Shown: one piece after another, positions 17,061-24,645 of the stretch
Layout: each line of letters starts with the position of its first letter
Position numbering within the stretch: position 1 is the first letter of the stretch
Assembly: GCA_027485675.1 (NCBI GenBank)
Contig: JAIXQP010000044.1
Span: forward strand, 34,051 to 98,050
Reading direction: 5' to 3'
DNA length: 64,000 nt
From: Terriglobales bacterium
GTDB taxonomy: Bacteria; Acidobacteriota; Terriglobia; Bryobacterales; Bryobacteraceae
Notes under the pieces: generated by a model
What the model was told of the DNA's origin: nothing
The model's input: only the letters and a program-made list of their open reading frames with translations
The model's database searches: none
Translations under genes and position numbers: made by a program

Positions 17061-18512
17061 ATGCAGCCACTCAGCAAGCTTACCGACCGGACGTACGACG
17101 TCGTGGTGATTGGCGGAGGAATCATCGGGGCGGGCGTCGCCCGCGATGCGGCCCTGCGCGGATTGTCCGTGGCGTTGGTGGAGAAGAACGATTTTGGCAG
17201 CGGAACGACGGCCGGTTCGACCCGGCTGATCCACGGCGGCCTGCGCTATCTCGAAATGTATGATTTCGGTTTGGTGCGGATGGACCTGCGGGAGCGCGAG
17301 ATTCTCTTGCGAATCGCACCGCATCTGGTGAAGCCGCTCGAGTTTCTCATTCCCTTCTATGGCGCCTCGCTGTGGTTCCGTACGAAGATGCGGGTGGGGA
17401 TGGCCTTGTATGACCTGCTGAGCTACGACAAGAGCCTGCCGAACCATCGGATGCTCTCGGCGGCGGAAACCCTGGCCGAAGAGCCCTCGCTACGGGCGGA
17501 GGGCTTGCAGGGCGCGGCGGCGTACTACGACGCGCAGGTGTCGATGCCGGAACGGCTTTGCCTGGAGAACATCATCGACGCGGAGCGGCATGGCGGAGTG
17601 GTGCGCTCGTACACGGAAGTGACGGGAGCGGAGCAGGAGGGCGGCCGGATCCGGGCCGTCCGCGTCCGTTGCAGCGAGAGCGGCGAGACGGGGGAGTTAC
17701 GGGCAAAAGTATTCGTGAACGCCACGGGGGCGTGGTTTGACCGGGTAGCCCGGCAGACGGGCGATGCGCATCCTCCGCGGATCCGGACGACGAAGGGTAT
17801 TCACATCACCTGCGAGCGGATGAACCTGAAGGCCAACGTGCTGTTTTCGCCCGTGGATGGGCGTTTGTTTTTCGTGATTCCGCTGTTGGGACAATGCTGG
17901 ATTGGCACGACGGATACCGACTTTAGTGAGGATCCGGGAGCGGTCAGGGCCGACGGAGAGGATGTGGAGTATCTGTTGCGATCGGTGGAGCCGTTCTTTC
18001 CCAGGGTGCGGGAGTTGGCGATCTACTCCTCGAACGCCGGGGTACGGGCGCTCGTGAAGCAGGAGGGCTCCGCGTCTTCGGTTTCGCGCATGCATCAGAT
18101 CGCCGAGACACAGCCCGGGATGATTTCGGTGCTGGGCGGCAAGATTACGGGTTACCGCGCCATTGCCGAGGAGGCGGTGGACGCGGTCAGCAAATACCTG
18201 CAGCACCGGCAGCCTTGCCGAACCCACCAGGAGTTGCTGCCGGGAGCTTTGGCGGAATCGCCGTCAGACCGGGCCGAATCCATCCGCTATGCCGTGGAAA
18301 AGGAACATTGTTGGCACGTAGCCGACTACCTGTTGCGGCGGCGTCCGGCGGCCTTCGCGGCGGATCAGGGGCGGGGAGAAGCCGAGGCGGTGGCGGAGAC
18401 GATGGCGGAGTTGCTGGGTTGGGGTGCCGAGGAGCGGGAGCGGGAACTGGGGCGTTATCGGGGCGAAGCGGACCGGGCGCTGCTATACCGGGGGGAGCTA
18501 GTCCGTCGGTAG
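17061..18512 (+). CDS. glpD: FAD-dependent glycerol-3-phosphate dehydrogenase
   Basis: A 483-residue flavoprotein. The N-terminal FAD-binding motif is VVVIGGGIIGAGVARDAALR, followed by the family signature GSGTTAGSTRLIHGGLRYLE. The segment FVNATGAWFDRV and the C-terminal ISVLGGKITGYRAIAEEA are also typical. It oxidises glycerol-3-phosphate to dihydroxyacetone phosphate at the membrane and feeds electrons to quinones. No glpF or glpK lies nearby. It is probably co-transcribed with rsmI (10-base gap). The C-terminal domain is somewhat shorter than in E. coli GlpD. Confidence 0.92.
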   Translation: MQPLSKLTDRTYDVVVIGGGIIGAGVARDAALRGLSVALVEKNDFGSGTTAGSTRLIHGGLRYLEMYDFGLVRMDLREREILLRIAPHLVKPLEFLIPFYGASLWFRTKMRVGMALYDLLSYDKSLPNHRMLSAAETLAEEPSLRAEGLQGAAAYYDAQVSMPERLCLENIIDAERHGGVVRSYTEVTGAEQEGGRIRAVRVRCSESGETGELRAKVFVNATGAWFDRVARQTGDAHPPRIRTTKGIHITCERMNLKANVLFSPVDGRLFFVIPLLGQCWIGTTDTDFSEDPGAVRADGEDVEYLLRSVEPFFPRVRELAIYSSNAGVRALVKQEGSASSVSRMHQIAETQPGMISVLGGKITGYRAIAEEAVDAVSKYLQHRQPCRTHQELLPGALAESPSDRAESIRYAVEKEHCWHVADYLLRRRPAAFAADQGRGEAEAVAETMAELLGWGAEERERELGRYRGEADRALLYRGELVRR

Positions 18513-18562
18513 TGACCGGGATAATCTGAGGGCAAATTGTTCGCTTTTTCTTCACATTTTCG

Positions 18563-18590
18563 TGAAGTCTGCCGAGGGGGCCGACGATAG
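18563..18590 (+). promoter_or_regulatory. Weak sigma-28-like promoter candidate before fliW
   Basis: TGAAGTCT (18563-18570) and GACGATAG (18583-18590) match 6/8 each to the flagellar sigma-28 elements TAAAGTTT and GCCGATAA, with a spacer of 12 instead of 11. The -35 overlaps the right arm of a perfect 6-bp hairpin (CTTCAC/GTGAAG, 18550-18567). Only the position before a flagellar gene makes it worth noting. Confidence 0.3.
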
Positions 18591-18658
18591 ACAGGCAGGG
18601 CCAAGAAATCGGTCGGCTAGAATCCGATGCGATTGAGGATCGGGCCTTTTGAAAGACT

Positions 18659-19144
18659 ATGGCGACGATAGACACTCAGCAATTTGGAACGCTTCAGTAC
18701 AGTGAGGATGCGATCTTCGAGTTTCCGGAGGGGATACCCGGATTCGAGCAGGCGCATCACTTTGTGTGCGTGGAGCGACCGGGTCTCCGGCCGATCACGT
18801 TTCTGCAGAGCGTGGATGATCCGGGGGTCTGCTTCATCACCTTGCCGGCGAAGGCGGTGGAGCCGGAGTACGAGCTGGATCTAGCGAGGGAGGACCTGCG
18901 GGTGCTAGGATTGGCGCAGATGGAGGAGAGTCTGGCCTGCCTGGCGATCGTCTGCATGCCGCAAGATGCGGCGCCGACGGCAAACCTGTTGGGTCCGGTA
19001 GTCCTCTCTCGGGAGACGATGCGCGGGATCCAAGCCATACGGGAAGATAGCAAGTATTCGGCGGTTCACCCGTTGAAGACGAACCGTACGGAGCCTGTAC
19101 CCAGCGCGGCGGCCAAGTCGACTACAGGAGAGACGGAGTGCTGA
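18659..19144 (+). CDS. fliW: Flagellar assembly factor FliW
   Basis: A 161-residue protein with FliW family features: TQQFGTLQYSEDAIFEFPEG and IPGFEQAHHFV at the N-terminus, FLQSVDDPGVCFI in the middle, and a late NLLGPVVLS block. FliW binds flagellin and, when free, sequesters CsrA, so that flagellin translation matches secretion (shown in Bacillus subtilis and Campylobacter). Here it overlaps csrA by seven bases and sits directly upstream of three flagellin genes whose leaders carry CsrA-type hairpins, which is exactly the expected partnership. The C-terminus is slightly longer than the minimal family domain. Confidence 0.93.
   Translation: MATIDTQQFGTLQYSEDAIFEFPEGIPGFEQAHHFVCVERPGLRPITFLQSVDDPGVCFITLPAKAVEPEYELDLAREDLRVLGLAQMEESLACLAIVCMPQDAAPTANLLGPVVLSRETMRGIQAIREDSKYSAVHPLKTNRTEPVPSAAAKSTTGETEC
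19121..19140 (+). promoter_or_regulatory. Possible CsrA site over the csrA ribosome-binding site
   Basis: CTACAGGAG (19122-19130) matches the core of the CsrA consensus RUACARGGAUGU and contains the Shine-Dalgarno of csrA. A second GGA (19135-19137) abuts the GTG start at 19138. This arrangement would permit CsrA autorepression, known in other bacteria; here it is inference. Confidence 0.45.
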
Positions 19145-19458
19145 TAATCCGGCGCAGGCGGGGCGAGTCCATCACGGTTGGGGACGACGTCGAGATTGAG
19201 ATCCTGGAGACCTCGCCGACGCAGGTCAAGCTGGGAATCCGGGCTCCGAAGAGTGTTTCTGTCCTGCGGAAAGAGATTATCGTAACCCGCGAGCAGAACC
19301 GTGTCGCCTCCGGTTCGCCGGCGGTAGACGAGAAGTTGAATACGTTGGCCGAGCAATATCGAGCCACGGAAGCTAGCGTGGAGTTGCCGGATCCAGCGAC
19401 ACCGATAGCCCTCGAAGTATCCCACCCACCCGTCATCGATCCGAAGCGCACCTCCTAG
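19138..19458 (+). CDS. csrA: Carbon storage regulator CsrA with C-terminal extension
   Basis: A 106-residue protein starting at GTG 19138. The first 60 residues are a standard CsrA: MLIIRRRRGESITVGDDVEI, then VKLGIRAPKSVSVLRKEI with the conserved Arg used for RNA contact. The family is usually 60-70 residues; this one carries about 40 extra, Pro/Glu/Ala-rich residues at the C-terminus, probably an extension that could modulate FliW binding. CsrA is a dimer that binds GGA in hairpin loops and blocks ribosome access. Overlap with fliW (7 bases) and the flagellin leader structures downstream indicate control of flagellin synthesis. Confidence 0.95.
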   Translation: MLIIRRRRGESITVGDDVEIEILETSPTQVKLGIRAPKSVSVLRKEIIVTREQNRVASGSPAVDEKLNTLAEQYRATEASVELPDPATPIALEVSHPPVIDPKRTS

Positions 19459-19495
19459 CGCGCTTTCGTCCCCCCCACTCAGCAACGAATGAAAG

Positions 19496-19593
19496 GCAGC
19501 CCGCCGCGGCTAAGGGCGGACTGCGTTCCCGGGAATGGATTCCCGCATCCCCCATCCTCTGGCTCCCGCCAGAGCTGTTTCAAGGAGTGAAAC
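19496..19593 (+). promoter_or_regulatory. Structured flagellin-1 leader with two GGA-loop hairpins (CsrA sites)
   Basis: Four successive hairpins fill the leader. H1 (19496-19524) pairs GCAG-CCCGCC with GGGCGG-A-CTGC. H2 (19531-19544) is GGGAA-TGGA-TTCCC with GGA in a four-base loop. H3 (19557-19574) is CTCTGGC-TCCC-GCCAGAG. H4 (19577-19593) is GTTTC-AAGGAGT-GAAAC, with the Shine-Dalgarno in the loop and the stem touching the ATG at 19594. H4 includes CAAGGA, the core of the CsrA consensus. H2 and H4 GGAs start 47 nt apart, close enough for one CsrA dimer to bridge. Structures are read directly; binding is inference. Confidence 0.75.
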
Positions 19594-21978
19594 ATGTCCT
19601 TTCGCATCAACACGAACATTGCATCGCTGCAGTCGCGCGAGTACTTGCGGACGACTACCGAACAGCAGGCTAAAGCCATTGGCCGGGTCACATCGGGCTT
19701 ACGAATTCTCTCGAGCGGCGACGACGCCGCTGGCCTGTCGATCGCCAACAGCTTCCGCAGCGACCAGGCCGTTCTGCAACAAGGTATCCGCAACGCCAAC
19801 GATGGCCTAAGTACCTTGCAGACGATCGATGGTGGCATCAACAACATCAGCAAGTTATTGGACCGCGCGCGCACCCTCGCCACGCAGTCTGCCTCTGGCA
19901 CCTTTACGGGGAGCCGCGAGGTGCTGAACACCGAGTTTTCGAGCGTCATCGCGGAGATTGACCGCCAGGCGCAGTCGATTGGCCTGAACACGGGCGGTGA
20001 GTTTGCCCGCGCCCTTTCGGTCTTTGTCGGTGGCGGCAAGAGTTCCAACGGAATCAATGCCATCCAGAATGGCGCTTCGAATGTGGATCTATCAAACTCG
20101 ACGGTGGACGCCAAGAGTCTCGGGCTGAAGGGTTCGCAGGCGCAGGGTGTGCCAACGGTGGATATCGGCACCGGCTCGCCGTCGACGAGTGTGTCGGCCA
20201 TTATCAACGACCCGACGAATCTCGCCTCGCTCGAAGCGGCGGGGTTCACTGATTTTTATTTCCGGGGTCCTGGGTTCGGCGACGCCGACAGGGTGAAAGT
20301 GTCCGTCAACCTTTCGGGCGTCACGAATATCGATAACCTGGTGGGGGCCATCAATGCCGCCATCGAGAGCGCCGGACAGGTGGTGAGTCCGGCGGCAACT
20401 GCGTTCCAGAATGCCAACGTGCGCGCTTCCGTGATTACCGCCGCGGATGGAAAACGCTCGCTGGCCTTCACCTCAGCAAACTCGGCGTTTCAGGTTTCGG
20501 CGGGAGACCAGACGGCGAATGCACTGTTGGGCAATGTGACTTCAACGACCAACCCGACAGGGGCATCGCTAGCCAACACCGTGACGGGTGGTTCGACGAC
20601 CGCCGCGGCGGCCACCACCTTCGGCGCTTCGGGCGCCGGCACGGTCACTGTCCGCTTTCAGGGCGCGGGACTTTCGGCGCCAGTCGACATCGACCTGACC
20701 GTTGCGGCCGGCACAACCATCGATCAGGCACTTAACACCCTTTCGACGGCGGTCGCCGCCAACGCGTCTTTACAGGCAGCTGGTATCGCAACGGCAACTA
20801 CCACGCCAGGCTCCGCATTGGTATTCAGCAATTCGCGCGGTGAACGGTTTGAGGTGCTCAGTTCTGGTGACCTCAACAACCGGCTGGGCTTGGGCAGCTT
20901 CCGCGCCTCGGGCGGTGCGAGCGGTTCGTTTGACTACGCCGCGATAACCGGTTCTGGCGGCACTTTCGCGGCCGCCGCGCAGACGCTCGAATTTTCCTTG
21001 GGAGGTGGTTCGACGATCTCGCTGGCGATCACCCCGACAGCGGCGAACATCGCGGGGGCCACGCAGGCACTCAACGCGGCGTTTGCCGGAAACACGTCGC
21101 TGGCAGCGGCGGGCCTGGTAGCCACCAATGACGGCACGAACATCACGATCACAAGCAGCAGCGATACCCGCTTCCGGATTGCAACAGTGGGCGCCGCCAA
21201 CGTCTTCGGTTTCAACTCTGCCGTCGCAACAGGCGTGGCTGATTTGGCTGAGACGCAAGCGGGCAACACCACCATCAATCAGTTCGTCTCTGGCGGTACC
21301 CAGCAGACATCCTTGATCTCCTTCTCGGGGATTCGCAGCGGCGGCGACGACCAGACGATCACCATCACGGCAGCCGAGAACGGAAACGCCGAGCAGTCCC
21401 TGGCGGTGGTTCTCCGCAACGATGCGATTCGCAACGCCGGCACCGTGGATGAGGCCATCAATGCAATCAACACCGCGTTGTACCAGTCGAACAATCCGAC
21501 GCTGCAAAAGGTATTCGCGGTGAAGGCGAAGGCGTCAGCGGGCGGGCCGGAGGGAATCCAGTTCGTCAGTACGCTCAACTCGTTCAAGGTGACGGTCGGC
21601 ACCAACGGAGGAGGGACGGGCCTGGGCTCGCAAGGCACCGTGGTCTCGTCGGCGACGACAGGCACCGGGGCGACCGCCGACATCAGCACACAGGAAAGCG
21701 CACAGGCGGCCGTTTCGGCCTTGGCGGATGCCGTAACGTCGCTCGGACAAGCGCAAGCCGTGGTTGGCCGCGGCCAGAATCAGTTCACCTTCGCCGTGAA
21801 TCTGGCGGCGAGCCAACTCACCAATCTGGCAGCTGCCGAGTCCCGCATCCGCGACGCCGACCTTGCCGAAGAGGCCGCGAACCTGACGAAGGCGCAGATT
21901 CTGCTGCAGGCCGGCGTATCCGCGCTGGCGCAGGCGAACTCGGCACCCGAGCAGGTGCTATCGCTGCTCCGGTCGTAA
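19594..21978 (+). CDS. fliC: Flagellin 1 (large, about 800 residues)
   Basis: A 794-residue flagellin. The conserved N-terminal D0/D1 region (MSFRINTNIASLQSREYL; VTSGLRILSSGDDAAGLSIA; NDGLSTLQTIDGGINNI) and C-terminal D1/D0 region (AESRIRDADLAEEAANLTKA; ending PEQVLSLLRS) are intact. Between them lies a long variable region of roughly 500 residues containing a flagellin hook IN-type segment (GVTNIDNLVGAINAAIE) and Gly/Thr/Ala-rich repeats. Most flagellins are 270-550 residues, so this filament subunit has enlarged surface domains. It is exported by the flagellar type III system, with no signal peptide. Translation is probably under CsrA control through the leader hairpins. It is the first of three tandem paralogs. 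Confidence 0.95.
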   Translation: MSFRINTNIASLQSREYLRTTTEQQAKAIGRVTSGLRILSSGDDAAGLSIANSFRSDQAVLQQGIRNANDGLSTLQTIDGGINNISKLLDRARTLATQSASGTFTGSREVLNTEFSSVIAEIDRQAQSIGLNTGGEFARALSVFVGGGKSSNGINAIQNGASNVDLSNSTVDAKSLGLKGSQAQGVPTVDIGTGSPSTSVSAIINDPTNLASLEAAGFTDFYFRGPGFGDADRVKVSVNLSGVTNIDNLVGAINAAIESAGQVVSPAATAFQNANVRASVITAADGKRSLAFTSANSAFQVSAGDQTANALLGNVTSTTNPTGASLANTVTGGSTTAAAATTFGASGAGTVTVRFQGAGLSAPVDIDLTVAAGTTIDQALNTLSTAVAANASLQAAGIATATTTPGSALVFSNSRGERFEVLSSGDLNNRLGLGSFRASGGASGSFDYAAITGSGGTFAAAAQTLEFSLGGGSTISLAITPTAANIAGATQALNAAFAGNTSLAAAGLVATNDGTNITITSSSDTRFRIATVGAANVFGFNSAVATGVADLAETQAGNTTINQFVSGGTQQTSLISFSGIRSGGDDQTITITAAENGNAEQSLAVVLRNDAIRNAGTVDEAINAINTALYQSNNPTLQKVFAVKAKASAGGPEGIQFVSTLNSFKVTVGTNGGGTGLGSQGTVVSSATTGTGATADISTQESAQAAVSALADAVTSLGQAQAVVGRGQNQFTFAVNLAASQLTNLAAAESRIRDADLAEEAANLTKAQILLQAGVSALAQANSAPEQVLSLLRS

Positions 21979-21995
21979 CGGCGAGAGTAGGCGCG

Positions 21996-22086
21996 GGGCC
22001 GCGCGATGGACGGGGCGCGGCCCTCGCCGTTGGGCGCATTTACCGGCTGGACCGGAGCCCCGGTATGCCGTTTCAGAGAGAGGATC
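21996..22086 (+). promoter_or_regulatory. Structured intergenic leader of flagellin 2, without the start-site hairpin
   Basis: A very stable 9-bp stem (GGGCCGCGC 21996-22004 with GCGCGGCCC 22015-22023) encloses a 10-base loop containing GGA, 17 bases after the flagellin-1 stop. It lacks a T tract, so termination is uncertain. A second hairpin ACCGG-AGCC-CCGGT spans 22051-22064. The ribosome-binding site AGAGAGGA before ATG 22087 is not enclosed in a GTTTC/GAAAC stem, unlike in the two sister genes. Confidence 0.55.
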
Positions 22087-24483
22087 ATGTCATTTCGCGT
22101 CAATACCAACGTCGCGTCTTTGCGGTCACGCGAGTATTTGCGCCAGACGTCAGAGTCTCAGGGCAAGGCTGTCGGTCGCGTCACTTCCGGCCTCCGCATT
22201 GTCGCCAGCGGCGATGATGCGGCCGGATTGTCGATTGCCAATGCGTTGCGGAGCGATCAGGCCATTCTGGCGCAAGGGGTGCGGAACGCCAACGATGGGT
22301 TGAGTACCCTGCAGACGCTCGACGGCGGAATCAACAACATCAGTAAACTGCTCGACCGGGCGCGAACTCTGGCAACGCAGTCCGCCTCCGGCACATTCAC
22401 CGGAGACCGGAGCGTGTTGAACGCCGAGTTCACCTCCGTGATCGCAGAAGTTGACCGTCAGGCCCAAGCGGTGGGACTGGCAACGGGCGGCGACTTTGCC
22501 CGGTCCCTTTCTGTTTTCGTTGGGGGCGGGCGCAGCGCGAACGGAGTTTCGACGACGGCCAACGGCTCGGTGGAGGTGGATCTATCCACGTCAACGGTAG
22601 ACGCGAAGAGCCTGGGCCTGAAGGGCGTGCAGGCGCAGGGCGTCAGCACGGTGGACATCGGGACAGGCTCGGCGGGTACCAACGTGCAAGCCATCGTTAA
22701 GAACGCGACCAACCTGGCCTCGACAACGGTTAGCGGCTTTACGAACTTCTACTTCCAAGGCCCGGGATTTAGCGACAGCGAGCGGATCAAAGTGGCGGTT
22801 AGCCTCTCCGGGATCACGAACGTCGACAATCTCGTGGAGAACATCAACACCGCCATCGATACGGCGGGGAAAGCTTCGTCCCCAGAAGCCACCGCGTTTC
22901 AGAACGCGGGCATCCGAGCGATGGTGGTGACGAACGCTAGCGGCCAGAAGTCGATCGGTTTCACTTCGGCCACGGCAGCGTTTCAAGTTGCGGCGGGAGA
23001 CCGCCTTTCGAACGCTCTGCTGGGCAACGTCACCTCCAGTTCCAACCCGGCGGGCCGGACATTGGGAAACCTGGTGCTGACGAGCGCGAATGCCGCACCG
23101 AGCGGGACCACCTTCGGAGCCACCGGGGCCGGTACCGTGACGTTTCGCTTCCAAGGAGGCAATCTCACCAATCCGGTCGATGTCGCCATCGCGGTAACCG
23201 CGACAACGACCATCGACCAAGCGATGGTCGCATTGAGTTCGGCCGTCGGCAGCAACGCGTCTCTCCAGGCTGCGGGGATTTCCGCACTGACGGCGGCTCC
23301 AGGCAGTCCGATGATCTTCGGGAGCGCCCAGGGCGAGAAGTTCGAAGTCCTGACGTCCGGGGACGTCAACGACCTCTTTAACCTCGGCTCCTATCAGGGG
23401 TCGGCAGGCGCCGGTGGCACCTTCGACTACTCTTCGATTACGGGAGCGGCGGGCACTTTCGCCGCCGCTGCGGAGACCTTGGAGTTTTCGATCGGGGGCG
23501 GGCCTAAAGTGTCGCTCCCGGTGACCCCGGTCGCAGCGACGATTGCCGGTGCGACGACGGCGCTGAACGCGGCCTTTGCCAGCAATGCGCAGACGTCCGC
23601 GGCGGGATTGCTGGCAACCAACGACGGCACAGCAATCACGATTACGAGCACCAACGGATCGAAGTTCCGCTTGAACTCGGTGGGCTCCACAAATATTCTG
23701 GGCTTCAACGATCGGGGGGGAGCACAAGCGACGGGATACGCCGACACGGCCGAGACGCAAACCGCCGGTACTACGATTCATTACTTCGCTTCGGCGGGCG
23801 CTCAGCAGACGGGATTGTTGAGTTTTTCGCCCATTCGCATCGGCAATGACGACCAAACCATCACCATCACGGCGATGGACCCGGCGGGGACCCAACAGTC
23901 GCTGGCCGTTATCCTCCGCAACGATAGCGTAGTGCAGAATGCGGCCACCGTTGATGAAGCGATTCACGCCATCAACGCGGCGCTCCAGCAATCCAACAAC
24001 GCGACCTTGCGGCAAATCGTAGCCGTGAAAAACCGGGCCACGGCGACTGGGCCGGAGGGCATCAATTTCCTGAGTAACTTAGCCTCTTTTCAAGTCGGGA
24101 TCGGCACCAACGGCGGGGGTACGGGGATTGGCAGCCAAGGTACGGTGGTCGCGGCCACGACGGTGGGAACCGGGGCAACGGCATCGATTAGCAGCCAAGA
24201 TGCGGCGGAGAACGCCGTTGTCGCGCTGGGGGAAGCGATTGCGAAACTGGGCACGGCTCAGGCGGTCGTGGGCCGCGGTCAAAATCAATTCACCTATGCG
24301 GTGAACCTGGCGCAGTCGCAGTTGACGAATCTGGCGGCATCGGAATCCCGGATCCGCGATGCGGATTTCGCCGAGGAGGCCGCCAGCCTGACCAAGACGC
24401 AGATTTTGCTGCAGGCCGGCATTTCGGCGCTTTCGCAGGCGAACTCGGCCCCGGAACAGGTCCTGTCGCTGTTACGGAGTTAA
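22087..24483 (+). CDS. Flagellin 2 (large)
   Basis: A 798-residue flagellin paralog. The start is set at ATG 22087, where the protein begins MSFRVNTNVASLRSREYLR in register with its sisters; an in-frame start at 22006 would add 27 residues inside a strong stem-loop and is rejected. Conserved N- and C-terminal filament-core domains are intact and are closer to flagellin 3 than to flagellin 1. The central region is the most divergent of the three, for example GSAQGEKFEVLTSGDVNDLF where the others have a LNNRLGLGSFR block. It ends PEQVLSLLRS. It may form a distinct filament segment; the different leader suggests separate control. Confidence 0.95.
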   Translation: MSFRVNTNVASLRSREYLRQTSESQGKAVGRVTSGLRIVASGDDAAGLSIANALRSDQAILAQGVRNANDGLSTLQTLDGGINNISKLLDRARTLATQSASGTFTGDRSVLNAEFTSVIAEVDRQAQAVGLATGGDFARSLSVFVGGGRSANGVSTTANGSVEVDLSTSTVDAKSLGLKGVQAQGVSTVDIGTGSAGTNVQAIVKNATNLASTTVSGFTNFYFQGPGFSDSERIKVAVSLSGITNVDNLVENINTAIDTAGKASSPEATAFQNAGIRAMVVTNASGQKSIGFTSATAAFQVAAGDRLSNALLGNVTSSSNPAGRTLGNLVLTSANAAPSGTTFGATGAGTVTFRFQGGNLTNPVDVAIAVTATTTIDQAMVALSSAVGSNASLQAAGISALTAAPGSPMIFGSAQGEKFEVLTSGDVNDLFNLGSYQGSAGAGGTFDYSSITGAAGTFAAAAETLEFSIGGGPKVSLPVTPVAATIAGATTALNAAFASNAQTSAAGLLATNDGTAITITSTNGSKFRLNSVGSTNILGFNDRGGAQATGYADTAETQTAGTTIHYFASAGAQQTGLLSFSPIRIGNDDQTITITAMDPAGTQQSLAVILRNDSVVQNAATVDEAIHAINAALQQSNNATLRQIVAVKNRATATGPEGINFLSNLASFQVGIGTNGGGTGIGSQGTVVAATTVGTGATASISSQDAAENAVVALGEAIAKLGTAQAVVGRGQNQFTYAVNLAQSQLTNLAASESRIRDADFAEEAASLTKTQILLQAGISALSQANSAPEQVLSLLRS

Positions 24484-24552
24484 GCCACCGTTCTGCGGCG
24501 GGGGTATGGGCCGTATCCCAGAACCTTCTTACCCTACTCCTTCATATTTTTC

Positions 24553-24578
24553 TAAATCTCTCCGGAACGCTCCGATAA
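24553..24578 (+). promoter_or_regulatory. Sigma-28 (FliA)-type promoter before flagellin 3
   Basis: TAAA (24553-24556) and TCCGATAA (24571-24578) are separated by 14 bases, close to the flagellar sigma-28 pattern TAAA-N15-GCCGATAA; the -10 element matches 7/8. It would start transcription about 60 bases before the ATG, just in front of three consecutive hairpins. No equally good element was seen before flagellins 1 or 2. Confidence 0.65.
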
Positions 24579-24589
24579 GCCTTTTGTAA

Positions 24590-24645
24590 CCGGTGTATTC
24601 ACCGGGCGGGAAGGACTCCCGGATCATCGTTTCAAGGAGAGAAAC
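24590..24645 (+). promoter_or_regulatory. Flagellin-3 leader with two GGA-loop hairpins (CsrA sites)
   Basis: Three back-to-back hairpins are read directly. CCGGTG-TATT-CACCGG spans 24590-24605. CGGGA-AGGAC-TCCCG spans 24607-24621, with GGA in its loop. GTTTC-AAGGAGA-GAAAC spans 24629-24645, with the Shine-Dalgarno GGA in its loop and touching the ATG at 24646. The last is nearly identical to the start-site hairpin of flagellin 1. The two GGA motifs begin 23 nt apart, near-ideal for bridging by a CsrA dimer. Binding is inferred. Confidence 0.75.

Noticed and set aside
22006..22086. N-terminal 27-residue extension of flagellin 2
   Set aside because: It would start within the strong stem-loop and is absent from the sister proteins, whose start aligns with 22087.
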